This document shows, in pieces, positions 7,097-16,870 of a stretch of DNA of 64,000 nucleotides. The notes beneath the pieces are model-generated. The model ran no database searches. It was not told the DNA's origin and worked only from the letters and a program-made list of their open reading frames with translations. Source of the stretch: Prevotella sp. MA2016 (GTDB lineage Bacteria; Bacteroidota; Bacteroidia; Bacteroidales; Bacteroidaceae); assembly GCF_000619825.1 (NCBI RefSeq), contig NZ_KK211036.1, positions 729,369 to 793,368 of the forward strand. The letters are read 5' to 3'. The position numbers and the translations under genes are program-made. The number at the start of each line of letters is the position of its first letter. Position 1 is the stretch's first letter.

Positions 7097-8710
7097 ATGA
7101 AGACTATAAACATGAATTTCAAAGGAATGGTGTTAACAGCACTCATCTCGTTAGGCTCAATGACAGCTGCGGCTGGCGAGCCTGCCAACTACAACGTGGT
7201 ACCACTGCCACAGTCGATCCAGATGACCAAGGGCGCTGCCTTTGAGCTGGATGCCAACGTGCAGATTCTGGCACCAGCCGAACTGCAACAGGAGGCAGAG
7301 TTCTTGAAACAATACCTCAAAGAGGTGGCAAAGCTCGACCTGTCTATCGCCAGCAAACGTGCCAAGAAGGTGCGCTACATCGAGTTGGCCGTATCGCCAA
7401 AGGTTACTGCCAAGGAAGGTTACGTGCTGAATATCAACCAAAAGGGCATCACCCTTCAGGGAGGTTCTGCCGCTGGTGTTTTCTACGGCATCCAGACGCT
7501 GCGTAAGGCTGTGAACGAGGGCACTACCATGCCTGCAGCCACCATCGCCGACGCACCTCGCTTTGGTTATCGTGGTATGATGCTCGACTGCTCACGTCAT
7601 TTCTGGAGCGCCGACTTCGTCAAGAAGTTCATCGACCTGCTGGCTATGCACAACATGAACATCTTCCACTGGCATCTGAGCGACGACCAGGGTTGGCGCA
7701 TTGAGATCAAGAAGTACCCACTGCTCACCACCATCGGCTCGCAGCGTACAGGTACCATCCTTGGCACCAACTCCGACCTCGACGACGGCATCCCCCACGG
7801 TGGGTTCTACACCCAGCAGGAGGCGCGCGAGATTGTGAAGTATGCACAGGAGCGCCATATCACCATCATCCCTGAGATTGACATGCCTGGACACATGCTA
7901 GCAGCGCTGGCTTGCTACCCAGAACTGGGTTGCACAGGCGGCCCATACGAGGTAGGTCACTACTGGGGTGTTTACACCGATGTGCTCTGCGTAGGCAATC
8001 CAAAGGTATATGAATTCGTTGAGGGTGTACTGGCTGAGATCATGGATATCTTCCCATCGGAGGTGATTCATATCGGTGGCGACGAGACTCCAACCGTGAA
8101 ATGGGAGGCTTGTCCTAAGTGCCAGACTCTGGGCCTGAGCAAGGATCAGTTGCAGGCACACTTCACACAGAAGGTGTTCGACTTCCTGACTGCCCACAAG
8201 CGTCGCGCCCTGGGATGGGACGAGATTCTGGACGGTTGTCCGAAGGACGCTATGATTATGTCGTGGCGCGGCAGTGAGCCAGGTGCAAAAGCAGCCGAAG
8301 CTGGTCACGACGTAGTGATGTCACCTACATCACACTGCTACTTCGACTATCTGCAGTCTAAAGAGGCACAGTTTGAGCCTTCGCGTTGCGGTGGCTTCAT
8401 TCCTGTAGAAAAAGTGTACTCACTGGAACCAGCTCCCGAGTCGTTCTCGGCCGAGGCCAAGCAGCACATCTTAGGTGCACAGGCCAACCTCTGGTCTGAG
8501 TATCTGCTCACCGAGGGTCTGGTAGAGTATCAGGCCCTGCCACGTATGGCGGCCCTGTCAGAAGTACAGTGGACCCAGCCCGAGTTGAAGGATTTCGAAG
8601 CTTTCAAGGAGCGACTGACACGTCTGACATCCATCTACGAGCATTACAACTACAAGTATGCCAAGCACCTCTGGCCTGAGCGCCAGTTGCCAAGTCGCTG
8701 GCAGTTCTAA
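7097..8710 (+). CDS. GH20 beta-N-acetylhexosaminidase (short form)
   Basis: Secreted or periplasmic enzyme releasing terminal beta-GlcNAc or GalNAc. A signal peptide runs to about residue 26 (GMVLTALISLGSMTAAAG). A GH20b-type N-terminal domain (30-150) precedes the catalytic barrel with FHWHLSDDQGWRIEIKKYP and the catalytic pair Asp329-Glu330 in VIHIGGDETP; YLLTEGLVEYQALPRMAALSEVQW closes the barrel. Length 537 aa with no accessory domain. The ATG at 7097 lies past the end of the deacetylase gene; earlier in-frame starts overlap it. Second gene of the operon. Confidence 0.95.
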   Translation: MKTINMNFKGMVLTALISLGSMTAAAGEPANYNVVPLPQSIQMTKGAAFELDANVQILAPAELQQEAEFLKQYLKEVAKLDLSIASKRAKKVRYIELAVSPKVTAKEGYVLNINQKGITLQGGSAAGVFYGIQTLRKAVNEGTTMPAATIADAPRFGYRGMMLDCSRHFWSADFVKKFIDLLAMHNMNIFHWHLSDDQGWRIEIKKYPLLTTIGSQRTGTILGTNSDLDDGIPHGGFYTQQEAREIVKYAQERHITIIPEIDMPGHMLAALACYPELGCTGGPYEVGHYWGVYTDVLCVGNPKVYEFVEGVLAEIMDIFPSEVIHIGGDETPTVKWEACPKCQTLGLSKDQLQAHFTQKVFDFLTAHKRRALGWDEILDGCPKDAMIMSWRGSEPGAKAAEAGHDVVMSPTSHCYFDYLQSKEAQFEPSRCGGFIPVEKVYSLEPAPESFSAEAKQHILGAQANLWSEYLLTEGLVEYQALPRMAALSEVQWTQPELKDFEAFKERLTRLTSIYEHYNYKYAKHLWPERQLPSRWQF

Positions 8711-8730
8711 AAAAGCAATTTAAACTTTTT

Positions 8731-10986
8731 ATGAAGAAGATTACCACATTATTTATATTATGTATCCTGAGCCTGGGCATCCAGGCTCAGGTTAACTTAG
8801 TACCTAAGCCCCAAAAAATTTCGGTGGCTGAAGGAAAGTATAACCTGCCACAGCAGCCCACCATCGCTTATGCTTCAGGTGCACTGAAGCCTGCTGCTGA
8901 GTTCCTGCAAACCAGCCTGCACCGTTACGTATCGGTAAACGCTGCGTTGGTGCCAGGCAAAAAAGGCGATATCCGTATCATCACCAAGAAGGGACTGGCC
9001 AAGGATGGCTATCAGCTGAACATCACAGCTGCCGGCATCGAGATTGCGGCAGCCAACTACAGCGGTACCCTCTCGGCTATTGCTACGCTGAATCAGTTGC
9101 TGTTGCAGAGCGATACGCCTATCAAACTCAGTCAGCTGAGCATCACCGATGCCCCACAGTATGGCTGGCGCGGATTCCACCTCGACGCCTCTCGCCACTT
9201 CTGGGATGTAGAGGAGGTAAAAGAGGTGCTCGACCTGATGGCGCTCTACAAATTGAACCGTTTCCACTGGCATCTGACCGATGATCAGGGCTGGCGTATT
9301 GAAATCAAGAAGTACCCCTTGCTGACTGAGAAGGGTGCCTGGCGCACCTATAACAACCAGGATAGCGTTTGTCTCCGACTGGCTGCACGCGAGGACAATC
9401 CCGACCTGCTGATTCCCGCTAAACGCAAGCGTGTAGAGCATGGCGACACGCTCTATGGCGGCTACTACACACAGGAGCAGATTCGCGACGTGGTGGCTTA
9501 TGCCAAACAGCGCGGTATTGAGATTGTGCCTGAGATTGACATGCCTGGCCATTTCCTGAGCGCTATCGAGAACTACGAGGGACTGGCTTGTTTCCCCACC
9601 ATTGGTTGGGGCGAGGTGTTCACCACCCCACTCTGCCCAGGTAAGCAGAAGGTGCTCGACTTCTGTAAGGATATCTGGAACGAAATCTTCCAGCTGTTCC
9701 CTTACGAGTATGTACACGTAGGCGGCGATGAGGTGCGCAAAGACACCTGGAAGGAATGCCCCGACTGTCAGAAGCGTATCAAAGATCTCAAACTGAAGAA
9801 CGAGGAAGAACTGCAGTCGTGGTTCATCCATCAGATGGAGGCCTATATCAATAAGAACGGTCGCAAGATGATGGGTTGGGACGAGATTCTGGAAGGCGGA
9901 CTCTCAAAGACAGCTACCGTCACCTGGTGGCGCACTTGGGTGCCCGATGCCCCTCTGCAGATAACAGCTCAGGGCAACGACGTGGTGTTCTGTCCTGGTG
10001 CCCCCATGTATTTCTCGCAGGCTGAAGAGAAAACCAGCATGCGCAGCGTTTACGAATATGACAAGGAAATGCTGAAAGGCATGAATGCCAAGCAGAAGCA
10101 GCACGTAATTGGCGTGCAGGGCAACATGTGGTGCGAGTATATCCCTACCCGCGAGCGCCTGCTGTTCCAATATTTCCCACGCATCTTAGCACTCTCTGAA
10201 TTGGCATGGACCAAGCCCGAGCTGAAGGACTACGACCAGTTCTATAGTCGCTTACCCCAGCAGTTTGCCATGCTCCACAAGCTGAATGTGCCTTTCCGCA
10301 CACCAAGTCTGGATGGCATCTATCGTGTGAATGCATTCACCAACGAGGGCACGATGGCTGTGAGCTGTGCCGACCCTCTGGCTACCGTACGCTATACCAC
10401 CGACGGCAGTTTCCCCAATAAGAACTCGCAGTTGTATAACGGTCCTGTAAAGATTGACGAGACCACCCTCTTCACCCTGCGCACTTTTGCGCCTAATGGA
10501 CAGGCTGGTGAGATGATCAAGGCCGACTTCATCAAACAGGGACTGCTGGAGCCTGTTAAGGTTAATGCTTCGAAACTGACACAGGGATTGAATGCCGCCT
10601 GGTATAACTATCGTGGCGAGAAATGCGCCCAGATTCACAAGGCACCATTCAAGGGTAACTATCCCGTAAACGACGTGGTGATTCCTGAGAACGTAAAAGG
10701 CAACATAGGTCTGATTACGACTGGTTACCTGCGTGTGCCTGAGGATGGTGTATATACCTTCTCGCTGATGAGCGACGACGGCAGCTGGCTGAAGATTGAT
10801 GGCAACATGGTGGTTGACAACGACCGTCCACAGAGTCCTCACGAGGAAGTTAGTCAGCAGGCGCTGAAAGCTGGTCTGCACAAGATAGAGGTTCGCTACT
10901 TTGATAGCAACGGCGGTATGCTTCGCCTCTGGGTGTTCGACACCAAAGGTAAGAAGATGCAACCTACCGACATCTACTTCAAATAA
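8731..10986 (+). CDS. GH20 beta-N-acetylhexosaminidase with CHB_HEX_C and PA14 domains
   Basis: Second secreted hexosaminidase of the operon, 751 aa. Signal peptide MKKITTLFILCILSLGIQAQ. A GH20b domain (20-140) and the catalytic barrel (140-515) contain FHWHLTDDQGWRIEIKKYP and Asp333-Glu334 in YVHVGGDEV. The C-terminus adds a chitobiase-type immunoglobulin-like domain (about 530-610, AVSCADPLATVRYTTDGSFP) and a PA14 domain (about 620-750, GVYTFSLMSDDGSWLKIDG), a likely carbohydrate-binding module. The two GH20 enzymes share the barrel but differ in accessory domains, so they probably act on different chain ends or sites. A strong terminator follows. Confidence 0.95.
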   Translation: MKKITTLFILCILSLGIQAQVNLVPKPQKISVAEGKYNLPQQPTIAYASGALKPAAEFLQTSLHRYVSVNAALVPGKKGDIRIITKKGLAKDGYQLNITAAGIEIAAANYSGTLSAIATLNQLLLQSDTPIKLSQLSITDAPQYGWRGFHLDASRHFWDVEEVKEVLDLMALYKLNRFHWHLTDDQGWRIEIKKYPLLTEKGAWRTYNNQDSVCLRLAAREDNPDLLIPAKRKRVEHGDTLYGGYYTQEQIRDVVAYAKQRGIEIVPEIDMPGHFLSAIENYEGLACFPTIGWGEVFTTPLCPGKQKVLDFCKDIWNEIFQLFPYEYVHVGGDEVRKDTWKECPDCQKRIKDLKLKNEEELQSWFIHQMEAYINKNGRKMMGWDEILEGGLSKTATVTWWRTWVPDAPLQITAQGNDVVFCPGAPMYFSQAEEKTSMRSVYEYDKEMLKGMNAKQKQHVIGVQGNMWCEYIPTRERLLFQYFPRILALSELAWTKPELKDYDQFYSRLPQQFAMLHKLNVPFRTPSLDGIYRVNAFTNEGTMAVSCADPLATVRYTTDGSFPNKNSQLYNGPVKIDETTLFTLRTFAPNGQAGEMIKADFIKQGLLEPVKVNASKLTQGLNAAWYNYRGEKCAQIHKAPFKGNYPVNDVVIPENVKGNIGLITTGYLRVPEDGVYTFSLMSDDGSWLKIDGNMVVDNDRPQSPHEEVSQQALKAGLHKIEVRYFDSNGGMLRLWVFDTKGKKMQPTDIYFK

Positions 10987-10992
10987 ACAAGA

Positions 10993-11026
10993 AATCCCGC
11001 TCAACACTGAGCGGGATTCTTTTTTT
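10993..11026 (+). terminator. Intrinsic terminator of operon A
   Basis: Perfect 11-bp stem AATCCCGCTCA/TGAGCGGGATT with an ACAC loop, followed by a run of seven T. Confidence 0.9.
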
Positions 11027-11043
11027 ATGATGATAGTTCCGTA

Positions 11044-13221
11044 TTAAGGACGGTTCTTGGGTTGTGTGCCCCAGCTAGAGGGTTTGTTACCCATCTCGAG
11101 TTCGAGAACACCACCATTCACGATATCCTTATGCATCAGATACGACTTAGCGTAAGGCTTACCGTTGAGCTTGACACTCTGAACATAGATATTCTCCTTG
11201 CTGTTGTTGTTGGCCTTTACGGTAAAGGTCTTACCACCGCCAACATTCACCTTAGCCTCGTTGAAGAGTGGACTGCCAATGATGTACTTACCACCAGCAG
11301 GCTCTACCTGGTAGAGACCCAGTGACGACATCACATACCAAGCCGACATCTGACCTACATCCTCATTGCCCGACAAACCATCGAAATCATTGAAATAAAG
11401 CTCCTTCATAGTCTGGCGCAGCAACTTAGCAGCCTTCCAAGGCTGACCTACGTAGTTATACATATATAATATATGGTGACTAGGCTCGTTGCCGTGAGCA
11501 TACTGACCAATCAAACCAGAGATATCAGGTGAAGCCTCGGCACCCATATCGCCACTCACGATGAAGAGAGAATCGAGTTTCTCAACAAAGCGCTTCTCGC
11601 TGGGGAACATGCTAACCAGTCCGTGCACATCGTGAGGCACCAGCCAGGTGTACTGCCAGGCATTACCCTCAGTATAGTCGTCGGCCGTGTGAACACTCTT
11701 GAAGGGATTGAAGGGCTCATGGAAACTACCATCGCTACCACGACCACGCATAAACAGCGTCTTGCGATCGAAATAGTTCTTGTAGCCGCGACTACGGTTG
11801 TAGAAGTACTTGTAATCAGCCTTCTTGCCCAACAACTTAGCCACCTTAGCGATACAGTCATCAGCAAGCGCATACTCCAAGCCCTTGGCTACAGTCTGGA
11901 AGGTAGAGTCCTTATCGTAAGGCAGATAGCCATACTTCTTCAGCAGATCCATGCTGCGCTCATCCAGCATAGCCGAAGTCTTCATAGCATTAAAGGCAGC
12001 CTCCTTATCAGTTACAAAACCTTTCAGCACCATATCGGCCAGCACGGCAGCACCAGGGTTGCCCACCATACAGTCGGTCTCGTTACCCATCAGATGCCAT
12101 ACAGGCAGTTTGCCCTGCTGCTCAAAGATATGCAGGAAAGTAGCAGCCATATCCTTCTGCTTCTCAGGATGAATGAGCGTCATCAAAGGATGAGCCGCAC
12201 GATAGGTATCCCACAGCGAGAAGGTGGTGTAATTGGTAAAGTCGCCATGATGCACCTTACCATCAGCACCACGATAGTTGCCTGTTACATCGCTGAATAC
12301 TGAAGGAGCAGTCATGGTGTGATAAAGCGCTGTATAGAAGATGGTACGAACGGTATCGTCGTCGGTATCTACATCTATCTTGCCCAACTCGTCGTTCCAA
12401 GCCTCGTCGGCAGCAGCCACAGCAGCCTTGAAGTCCCAACCAGCCAGTTCAGCCTTCAAATTGGCCTTAGCATCCTCAACGCTAACGGCTGATATACCGC
12501 ACTTTACCATCACAGGCTTAGAGATATCCTCGAAAGTGACCACCATCACGGTATCGCCCACCTGCTTCTTCACCTTAACAGGTGTAGAGAACTCAGCAGC
12601 GAAGAACACATGCTGGTTGCGCGCCCACCCCGACGACTGGCGGAAACCAGTAATCATTGTAGGACTCTCTACGTTGAAAGCACTCTTACGCCAGTTGTCC
12701 CAACCTGTACCCTGACGCAGGTCGATACGCAGCATACCCTTCTGTGTGTCGGCACCAAAAGTGTAACGATGGAAACCTACGCGCTTGGTAGCTGTCAGCT
12801 CAACGAACACGTTGGGCTGCTGCAAGCGGATGGCATAGTAGCCAGGACGAACTGTCTCGTTGGCATGCGAGAACTTGGTTTCGGTAGCACAGCAATGAGC
12901 CACTGGCAGGAAACCGATATCACCCAGATCGCCGATACCTGTACCACTCAGGTGGGTATGACCAAAGCCAACCAGCACCGAGTCGCTGATGTGATAGCCC
13001 GAACACCAATCCCAACCCTGGGTGTGCTCAGTAGGACCAACCTGTACCAGTCCGAAGGGAACGTTAGCACCAAGAAATACGTGACCATGCCCACCTGTAC
13101 CAATCCAGGGGTTCACGTAGTTAGTAAACTTGTTTTTGTGTTGGCAAGCATCTGCCGCCATCATGTGGCCAGACGCAAAAGTCATGGCCATCGCCAGAAA
13201 TAAACTATAAATTTTTCTCAT
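11044..13221 (-). CDS. GH92 alpha-mannosidase (first copy)
   Basis: Calcium-dependent exo-alpha-mannosidase family acting on N-glycans. The 725-aa protein has a signal peptide (MRKIYSLFLAMAMTFASGHMMA), the N-terminal beta-sandwich starting YVNPWIGTGGHGHVFLGANVPFG, and the barrel with DYTEGNAWQYTWLVPHD (probable general acid Glu), YAHGNEPSHHILYMYNY and SGNEDVGQMSAWY (probable base Asp). All three segments match canonical GH92 members. It is transcribed away from susC with its own promoter. The HGNEPSHH segment differs in the other two GH92 copies here, pointing to a different linkage preference. Confidence 0.95.
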   Translation of the reverse strand: MRKIYSLFLAMAMTFASGHMMAADACQHKNKFTNYVNPWIGTGGHGHVFLGANVPFGLVQVGPTEHTQGWDWCSGYHISDSVLVGFGHTHLSGTGIGDLGDIGFLPVAHCCATETKFSHANETVRPGYYAIRLQQPNVFVELTATKRVGFHRYTFGADTQKGMLRIDLRQGTGWDNWRKSAFNVESPTMITGFRQSSGWARNQHVFFAAEFSTPVKVKKQVGDTVMVVTFEDISKPVMVKCGISAVSVEDAKANLKAELAGWDFKAAVAAADEAWNDELGKIDVDTDDDTVRTIFYTALYHTMTAPSVFSDVTGNYRGADGKVHHGDFTNYTTFSLWDTYRAAHPLMTLIHPEKQKDMAATFLHIFEQQGKLPVWHLMGNETDCMVGNPGAAVLADMVLKGFVTDKEAAFNAMKTSAMLDERSMDLLKKYGYLPYDKDSTFQTVAKGLEYALADDCIAKVAKLLGKKADYKYFYNRSRGYKNYFDRKTLFMRGRGSDGSFHEPFNPFKSVHTADDYTEGNAWQYTWLVPHDVHGLVSMFPSEKRFVEKLDSLFIVSGDMGAEASPDISGLIGQYAHGNEPSHHILYMYNYVGQPWKAAKLLRQTMKELYFNDFDGLSGNEDVGQMSAWYVMSSLGLYQVEPAGGKYIIGSPLFNEAKVNVGGGKTFTVKANNNSKENIYVQSVKLNGKPYAKSYLMHKDIVNGGVLELEMGNKPSSWGTQPKNRP

Positions 13222-13252
13222 AAATAATATAGGTATATTAGTATTTGCGTGA

Positions 13253-13260
13253 CAAAATTA
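13253..13260 (-). promoter_or_regulatory. -7 box of the GH92 gene
   Basis: Minus strand TAATTTTG, 32 bp before the start codon. No clear TTTG at -33. Confidence 0.5.
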
Positions 13261-13298
13261 ATAAAATCAAACCTATTACACCACAGAATGCAAGTTAA

Positions 13299-13327
13299 TT
13301 AGGTCAAATTAACTCAAATTAACCTAA
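13299..13327 (+). promoter_or_regulatory. Putative operator upstream of susC
   Basis: Two perfect tandem copies of TCAAATTAAC (13304-13313 and 13314-13323) sit inside an inverted TTAGGT/ACCTAA pair (13299-13304, 13322-13327). They end immediately before the susC -33 region, where an activator would bind. Confidence 0.5.
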
Positions 13328-13331
13328 AAGT

Positions 13332-13363
13332 CTTGTTTATTTGTATAATTATGTTTAAGTTTG
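13332..13363 (+). promoter_or_regulatory. Promoter of the susCD operon
   Basis: -7 box TAAGTTTG at 13356-13363 and a CTTG -33 element at 13332-13335, 24 bp apart start to start. The start codon follows 48 bp after the -7 box. Confidence 0.65.
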
Positions 13364-13411
13364 CACACGTTTTATAACTATAATTACTATTCAAAAATTA
13401 AAACCAACAAC

Positions 13412-16400
13412 ATGAAAATGGGAAATTACTCTCTTTGCTCTCACCTGAGAGCGTGTATGATGGCCATTTGTCTGCTTTTTGCAGCAGTTGTCAATGCACA
13501 GAATGTTACGGTTAAGGGTAACGTAAGTGACCAGAAAGGTGACCCAATTATTGGTGCCACTATTAAGGCCGAAGGAACCCAGACCGGAACGGTTACAAAC
13601 TATGATGGTGACTTCACCATCTCTTGCCGCAATGGTGCTACGCTGAGCGTTAGCTACATTGGTTTTGCCACAAAACAGGTGAAAGCCGAGGCAGGAAAAG
13701 TACTTAACATCATTCTTGAGGAAGAAGCTACTACCCTGAACGAGGTGGTTGTAACAGCTCTTGGTATCAAGAAAGACCAGAAGAAACTGGGTTACGCCAT
13801 CAGCTCGATCAACAGTGATGAGCTGATCAAGACTGGTGCTTCTAACTTCGCATCAGCCCTGTATGGTAAGGCTCCTGGTGTTCGCATCCAGTCGGCTCCT
13901 GGTGGTAACACATCTGCTGTATCTATTTCGGTACGTGGTATGTCGTCAATCACCGGTAACACCCAGCCTCTCATCGTTATGGACGGTGTGCCCATCCACA
14001 ATGGTAACACCAACAACGAGGGCTACTGGGACAACCAGCGTATCCGCTCTAACGGTCTGATCGACATCAACCCCGAGGACATCGAGAACATCTCAATTCT
14101 GAAGGGTGCTGCCGCTTCTGCACTGTACGGTTCTGAGGCTGCCAACGGTGTTGTGATGATCACCACCAAGAAGGCTGCCAAGGGTACAGGTACACGTGTT
14201 GACTTCAGCGCTAACGTTAGCTGGGATAAGATTGCCTACATGCCTGACATGCAGACAGAGTTCGGTCCTGGTTACGACAACTGGGTACTGGGTAACGACA
14301 ATCAGGAAGCTCTGACTGGTATGCGTAATGTTTATGTTGACCGCAATGGTAATACCATCACCACTCCACGTGCTGCTTACTATTCTTACGGTCCACGCTA
14401 CGATGGCAGAGAGGTAACCTATTTCGATGGTACCAAGCGTCCATACGCGCCTATCGGTGGCAACCAGTGGAACGAGGTATTCCGCACTGGTTTCAACCAG
14501 AACTACAACGTAGCTATCACCAACAGCTCTGAGCGTAGCAACATCCGCTTCTCGTACAACTTCAACGATTCGAAGCCCATGCAGTATAACTCTGCAAACC
14601 ACAAGCACAACTTCAACCTGAATGGTACATTCGATATCACCAATACCATCAAGTTGAACTACACCGCTACTTATCAGAAGCAGTACATCAAGAACCGTCC
14701 TTATCGTATCAGCCGTCTGGTACAGAACTACTCTGGTATGTTCGGTAGCTTCACCGACGTGAAGTACATCCGCGAGCACACCATGACCAGCCTGGGCTAT
14801 ATGAATAGCGTTTATGCAGCTAACGGCGGTACCACCAACACACTGACTCCCGACGAGCAGTTCCTTTACAGCCCAATGGGTTCGACATCGCTGATTAGCG
14901 AGTACTTCTGGAACATCATGGGTAAGGAGCAGATCGAGGATCACCAGCGTTTCATCGGAAGCATCAACCCAACTTGGGAGATTATTCCTGGTCTGACACT
15001 CGGCGCACGTGTTGCTACCGACCTGACATCGGATAAGATTGAGAACATGAACCGCGCAGAGAATGCTCACATCTTCTCTACCAACGGACAGTATAGCGAT
15101 GCTTACGCACTGGAGAACAGCAAGTACGAGATTGTTTACGGTGACGTGATGCTGAGCTTCGACAAGACATTTGCTGACATCCACAACGTACAGGCTAACT
15201 TCGGTTACAACGCACGTCAGGAGACATACTACATGTCGAACGTTAGCACTAGCCAGGGTCTGAGCCAGGAGAACTGGTTTAACCTCGCTGCATCTGTAGG
15301 TACTAAGAATGCCAACATGAACAAGCAGGATCTGCTGCGCACAGGTATGTTCCTGACCGCCAGCTACGGCTTCGACAACTGGGCATACATCGAGGGTACC
15401 ATCCGTAACGAGAAGACCTCTACCCTGAAGAAGGGCAACAACTCTTTCTGGTATCCATCAGCCAGTGCCAGCATCCTCTTCACAGAGCTGATGAAGGACA
15501 GCAAGCCTTCTTGGTACGACTATGGTAAGATTCGCGCTTCTTACGGTGTCGTAGGTAACGCTCCTGAGATTTACCGCGCTAACTTGGCTTACAGCCAGGG
15601 CAACCTGCAGCACGGCGACAACTATGTATATAACTACATGGGTACATCAGTAGGTAACGAGAGCATCAAGCCTGAGAAGAAGTACGAGTTCGAGATTGGT
15701 CTCGAGAGCAAGTTCTTCAACAACCGCTTAGGTTTCGAGTTCTCTTACTACCATAATGATATCAAGGACCAGATCCTGCAGACTACTTCTGCCTACTCTA
15801 TGGGTGCTCAGAGCATGCTGATGAACGTAGGTGAGCTGACTAACTCTGGTGCTGAGTTCAGCATTTATGGAACTCCATTCATGAATAAGGACTGGCGCAT
15901 CGACCTGCGTGCTAACATCGCCGTTAATAAGAATAAGGTGAAGAAGCTGGCCGATGGTCTGGATGTTCTCTCACACGCTAACTGGGATAACGGTGCTGCT
16001 ACCCTCGAGTCACACGTTGGTGAGCCTATGGGTGACTTCTACACATACACATGGAAGACCGACGAGAACGGTAACCGTATCGTAGGTGAGGATGGTCTCT
16101 ACATCACTGATACAGCTGAGCGTCATAAGGTAGGTAACGCTATGCCTGATGCTGTTGGTGGATTCGCAGCTTCTATCAGCTACAAGAACTTCACCCTCGA
16201 CATGAACTTCGACTACCGCATCGGTGGCGACGTTATCAACCAGCCTTGGCAGTACTACATGGATACCGGTATCATCAAGGATGCTGTTGGTGCACGCGAC
16301 TACCAGAGTGGCGGTCTGTTCTACTACAGCACAACTGAGAATGTTGACGATAAGGCCAGCATCGTACGTGTAGATCCTTCAGAGGTTCCTAACTACAAAC

Positions 16401-16819
16401 GTGGCGAGACCAAGATCAATGGTCACTATGTATGGGACAATGGTGTTATCCAGAAGGGTGTAAAGGAGGATGGTACTCCTAACGACATCATCACAACCCA
16501 GTTCGCTATCAACGACATGCAGTATGGTTGGGGTACCAGCGCCACACAGAGCTATCAGGAGGCTATCCAGAAGAATAGCTATGTGAAGTGCCGTGAGATC
16601 AGCCTGTCATACCAGCTCCCAGTTTCACTGACCAAGCGTTTCGGCTGCAGCAACCTCACAGTATCTGCATTTGCACGTAACCCATTCTATCTCTATCGCT
16701 CACTGAAGCTGTTCGATTCAGAGACTACTGATGGTACTAACTGGATCTATCAGGCACAGGTTGGTGGTTCAACTGCCAGCGCCCGCACATTCGGTGTTTC
16801 ACTCCGTGCAAGCTTCTAA
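13412..16819 (+). CDS. SusC/RagA-family TonB-dependent outer-membrane transporter
   Basis: Outer-membrane channel that, with the SusD-like lipoprotein encoded next, imports oligosaccharides using TonB energy. The 1135-aa protein has a signal peptide ending CLLFAAVVNAQ, a CarboxypepD_reg-like domain (about 28-105, VKGNVSDQKGDPIIGATIK), a TonB box region (LNEVVVTALGIKKD), the plug domain (SAPGGNTSAVSISVRGMSSI, GAAASALYGSEAANGVV) and a long beta-barrel ending in aromatic LRASF. It lacks the extra N-terminal STN signalling domain, so it is not expected to signal to an anti-sigma factor. The ATG at 13412 is chosen because a 13361 start would fall within the promoter. Confidence 0.96.
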   Translation: MKMGNYSLCSHLRACMMAICLLFAAVVNAQNVTVKGNVSDQKGDPIIGATIKAEGTQTGTVTNYDGDFTISCRNGATLSVSYIGFATKQVKAEAGKVLNIILEEEATTLNEVVVTALGIKKDQKKLGYAISSINSDELIKTGASNFASALYGKAPGVRIQSAPGGNTSAVSISVRGMSSITGNTQPLIVMDGVPIHNGNTNNEGYWDNQRIRSNGLIDINPEDIENISILKGAAASALYGSEAANGVVMITTKKAAKGTGTRVDFSANVSWDKIAYMPDMQTEFGPGYDNWVLGNDNQEALTGMRNVYVDRNGNTITTPRAAYYSYGPRYDGREVTYFDGTKRPYAPIGGNQWNEVFRTGFNQNYNVAITNSSERSNIRFSYNFNDSKPMQYNSANHKHNFNLNGTFDITNTIKLNYTATYQKQYIKNRPYRISRLVQNYSGMFGSFTDVKYIREHTMTSLGYMNSVYAANGGTTNTLTPDEQFLYSPMGSTSLISEYFWNIMGKEQIEDHQRFIGSINPTWEIIPGLTLGARVATDLTSDKIENMNRAENAHIFSTNGQYSDAYALENSKYEIVYGDVMLSFDKTFADIHNVQANFGYNARQETYYMSNVSTSQGLSQENWFNLAASVGTKNANMNKQDLLRTGMFLTASYGFDNWAYIEGTIRNEKTSTLKKGNNSFWYPSASASILFTELMKDSKPSWYDYGKIRASYGVVGNAPEIYRANLAYSQGNLQHGDNYVYNYMGTSVGNESIKPEKKYEFEIGLESKFFNNRLGFEFSYYHNDIKDQILQTTSAYSMGAQSMLMNVGELTNSGAEFSIYGTPFMNKDWRIDLRANIAVNKNKVKKLADGLDVLSHANWDNGAATLESHVGEPMGDFYTYTWKTDENGNRIVGEDGLYITDTAERHKVGNAMPDAVGGFAASISYKNFTLDMNFDYRIGGDVINQPWQYYMDTGIIKDAVGARDYQSGGLFYYSTTENVDDKASIVRVDPSEVPNYKRGETKINGHYVWDNGVIQKGVKEDGTPNDIITTQFAINDMQYGWGTSATQSYQEAIQKNSYVKCREISLSYQLPVSLTKRFGCSNLTVSAFARNPFYLYRSLKLFDSETTDGTNWIYQAQVGGSTASARTFGVSLRASF

Positions 16820-16870
16820 CTACATGGATACTAAAGAGCATTTGAAACTAATTAAAAGATTATAAGTTAT

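Noticed and set aside
13222..13411. Possible ECF sigma-type control of susCD
   Set aside because: SusC lacks the STN signalling domain and no sigma or anti-sigma gene is in the window; the promoter matches the primary sigma type.
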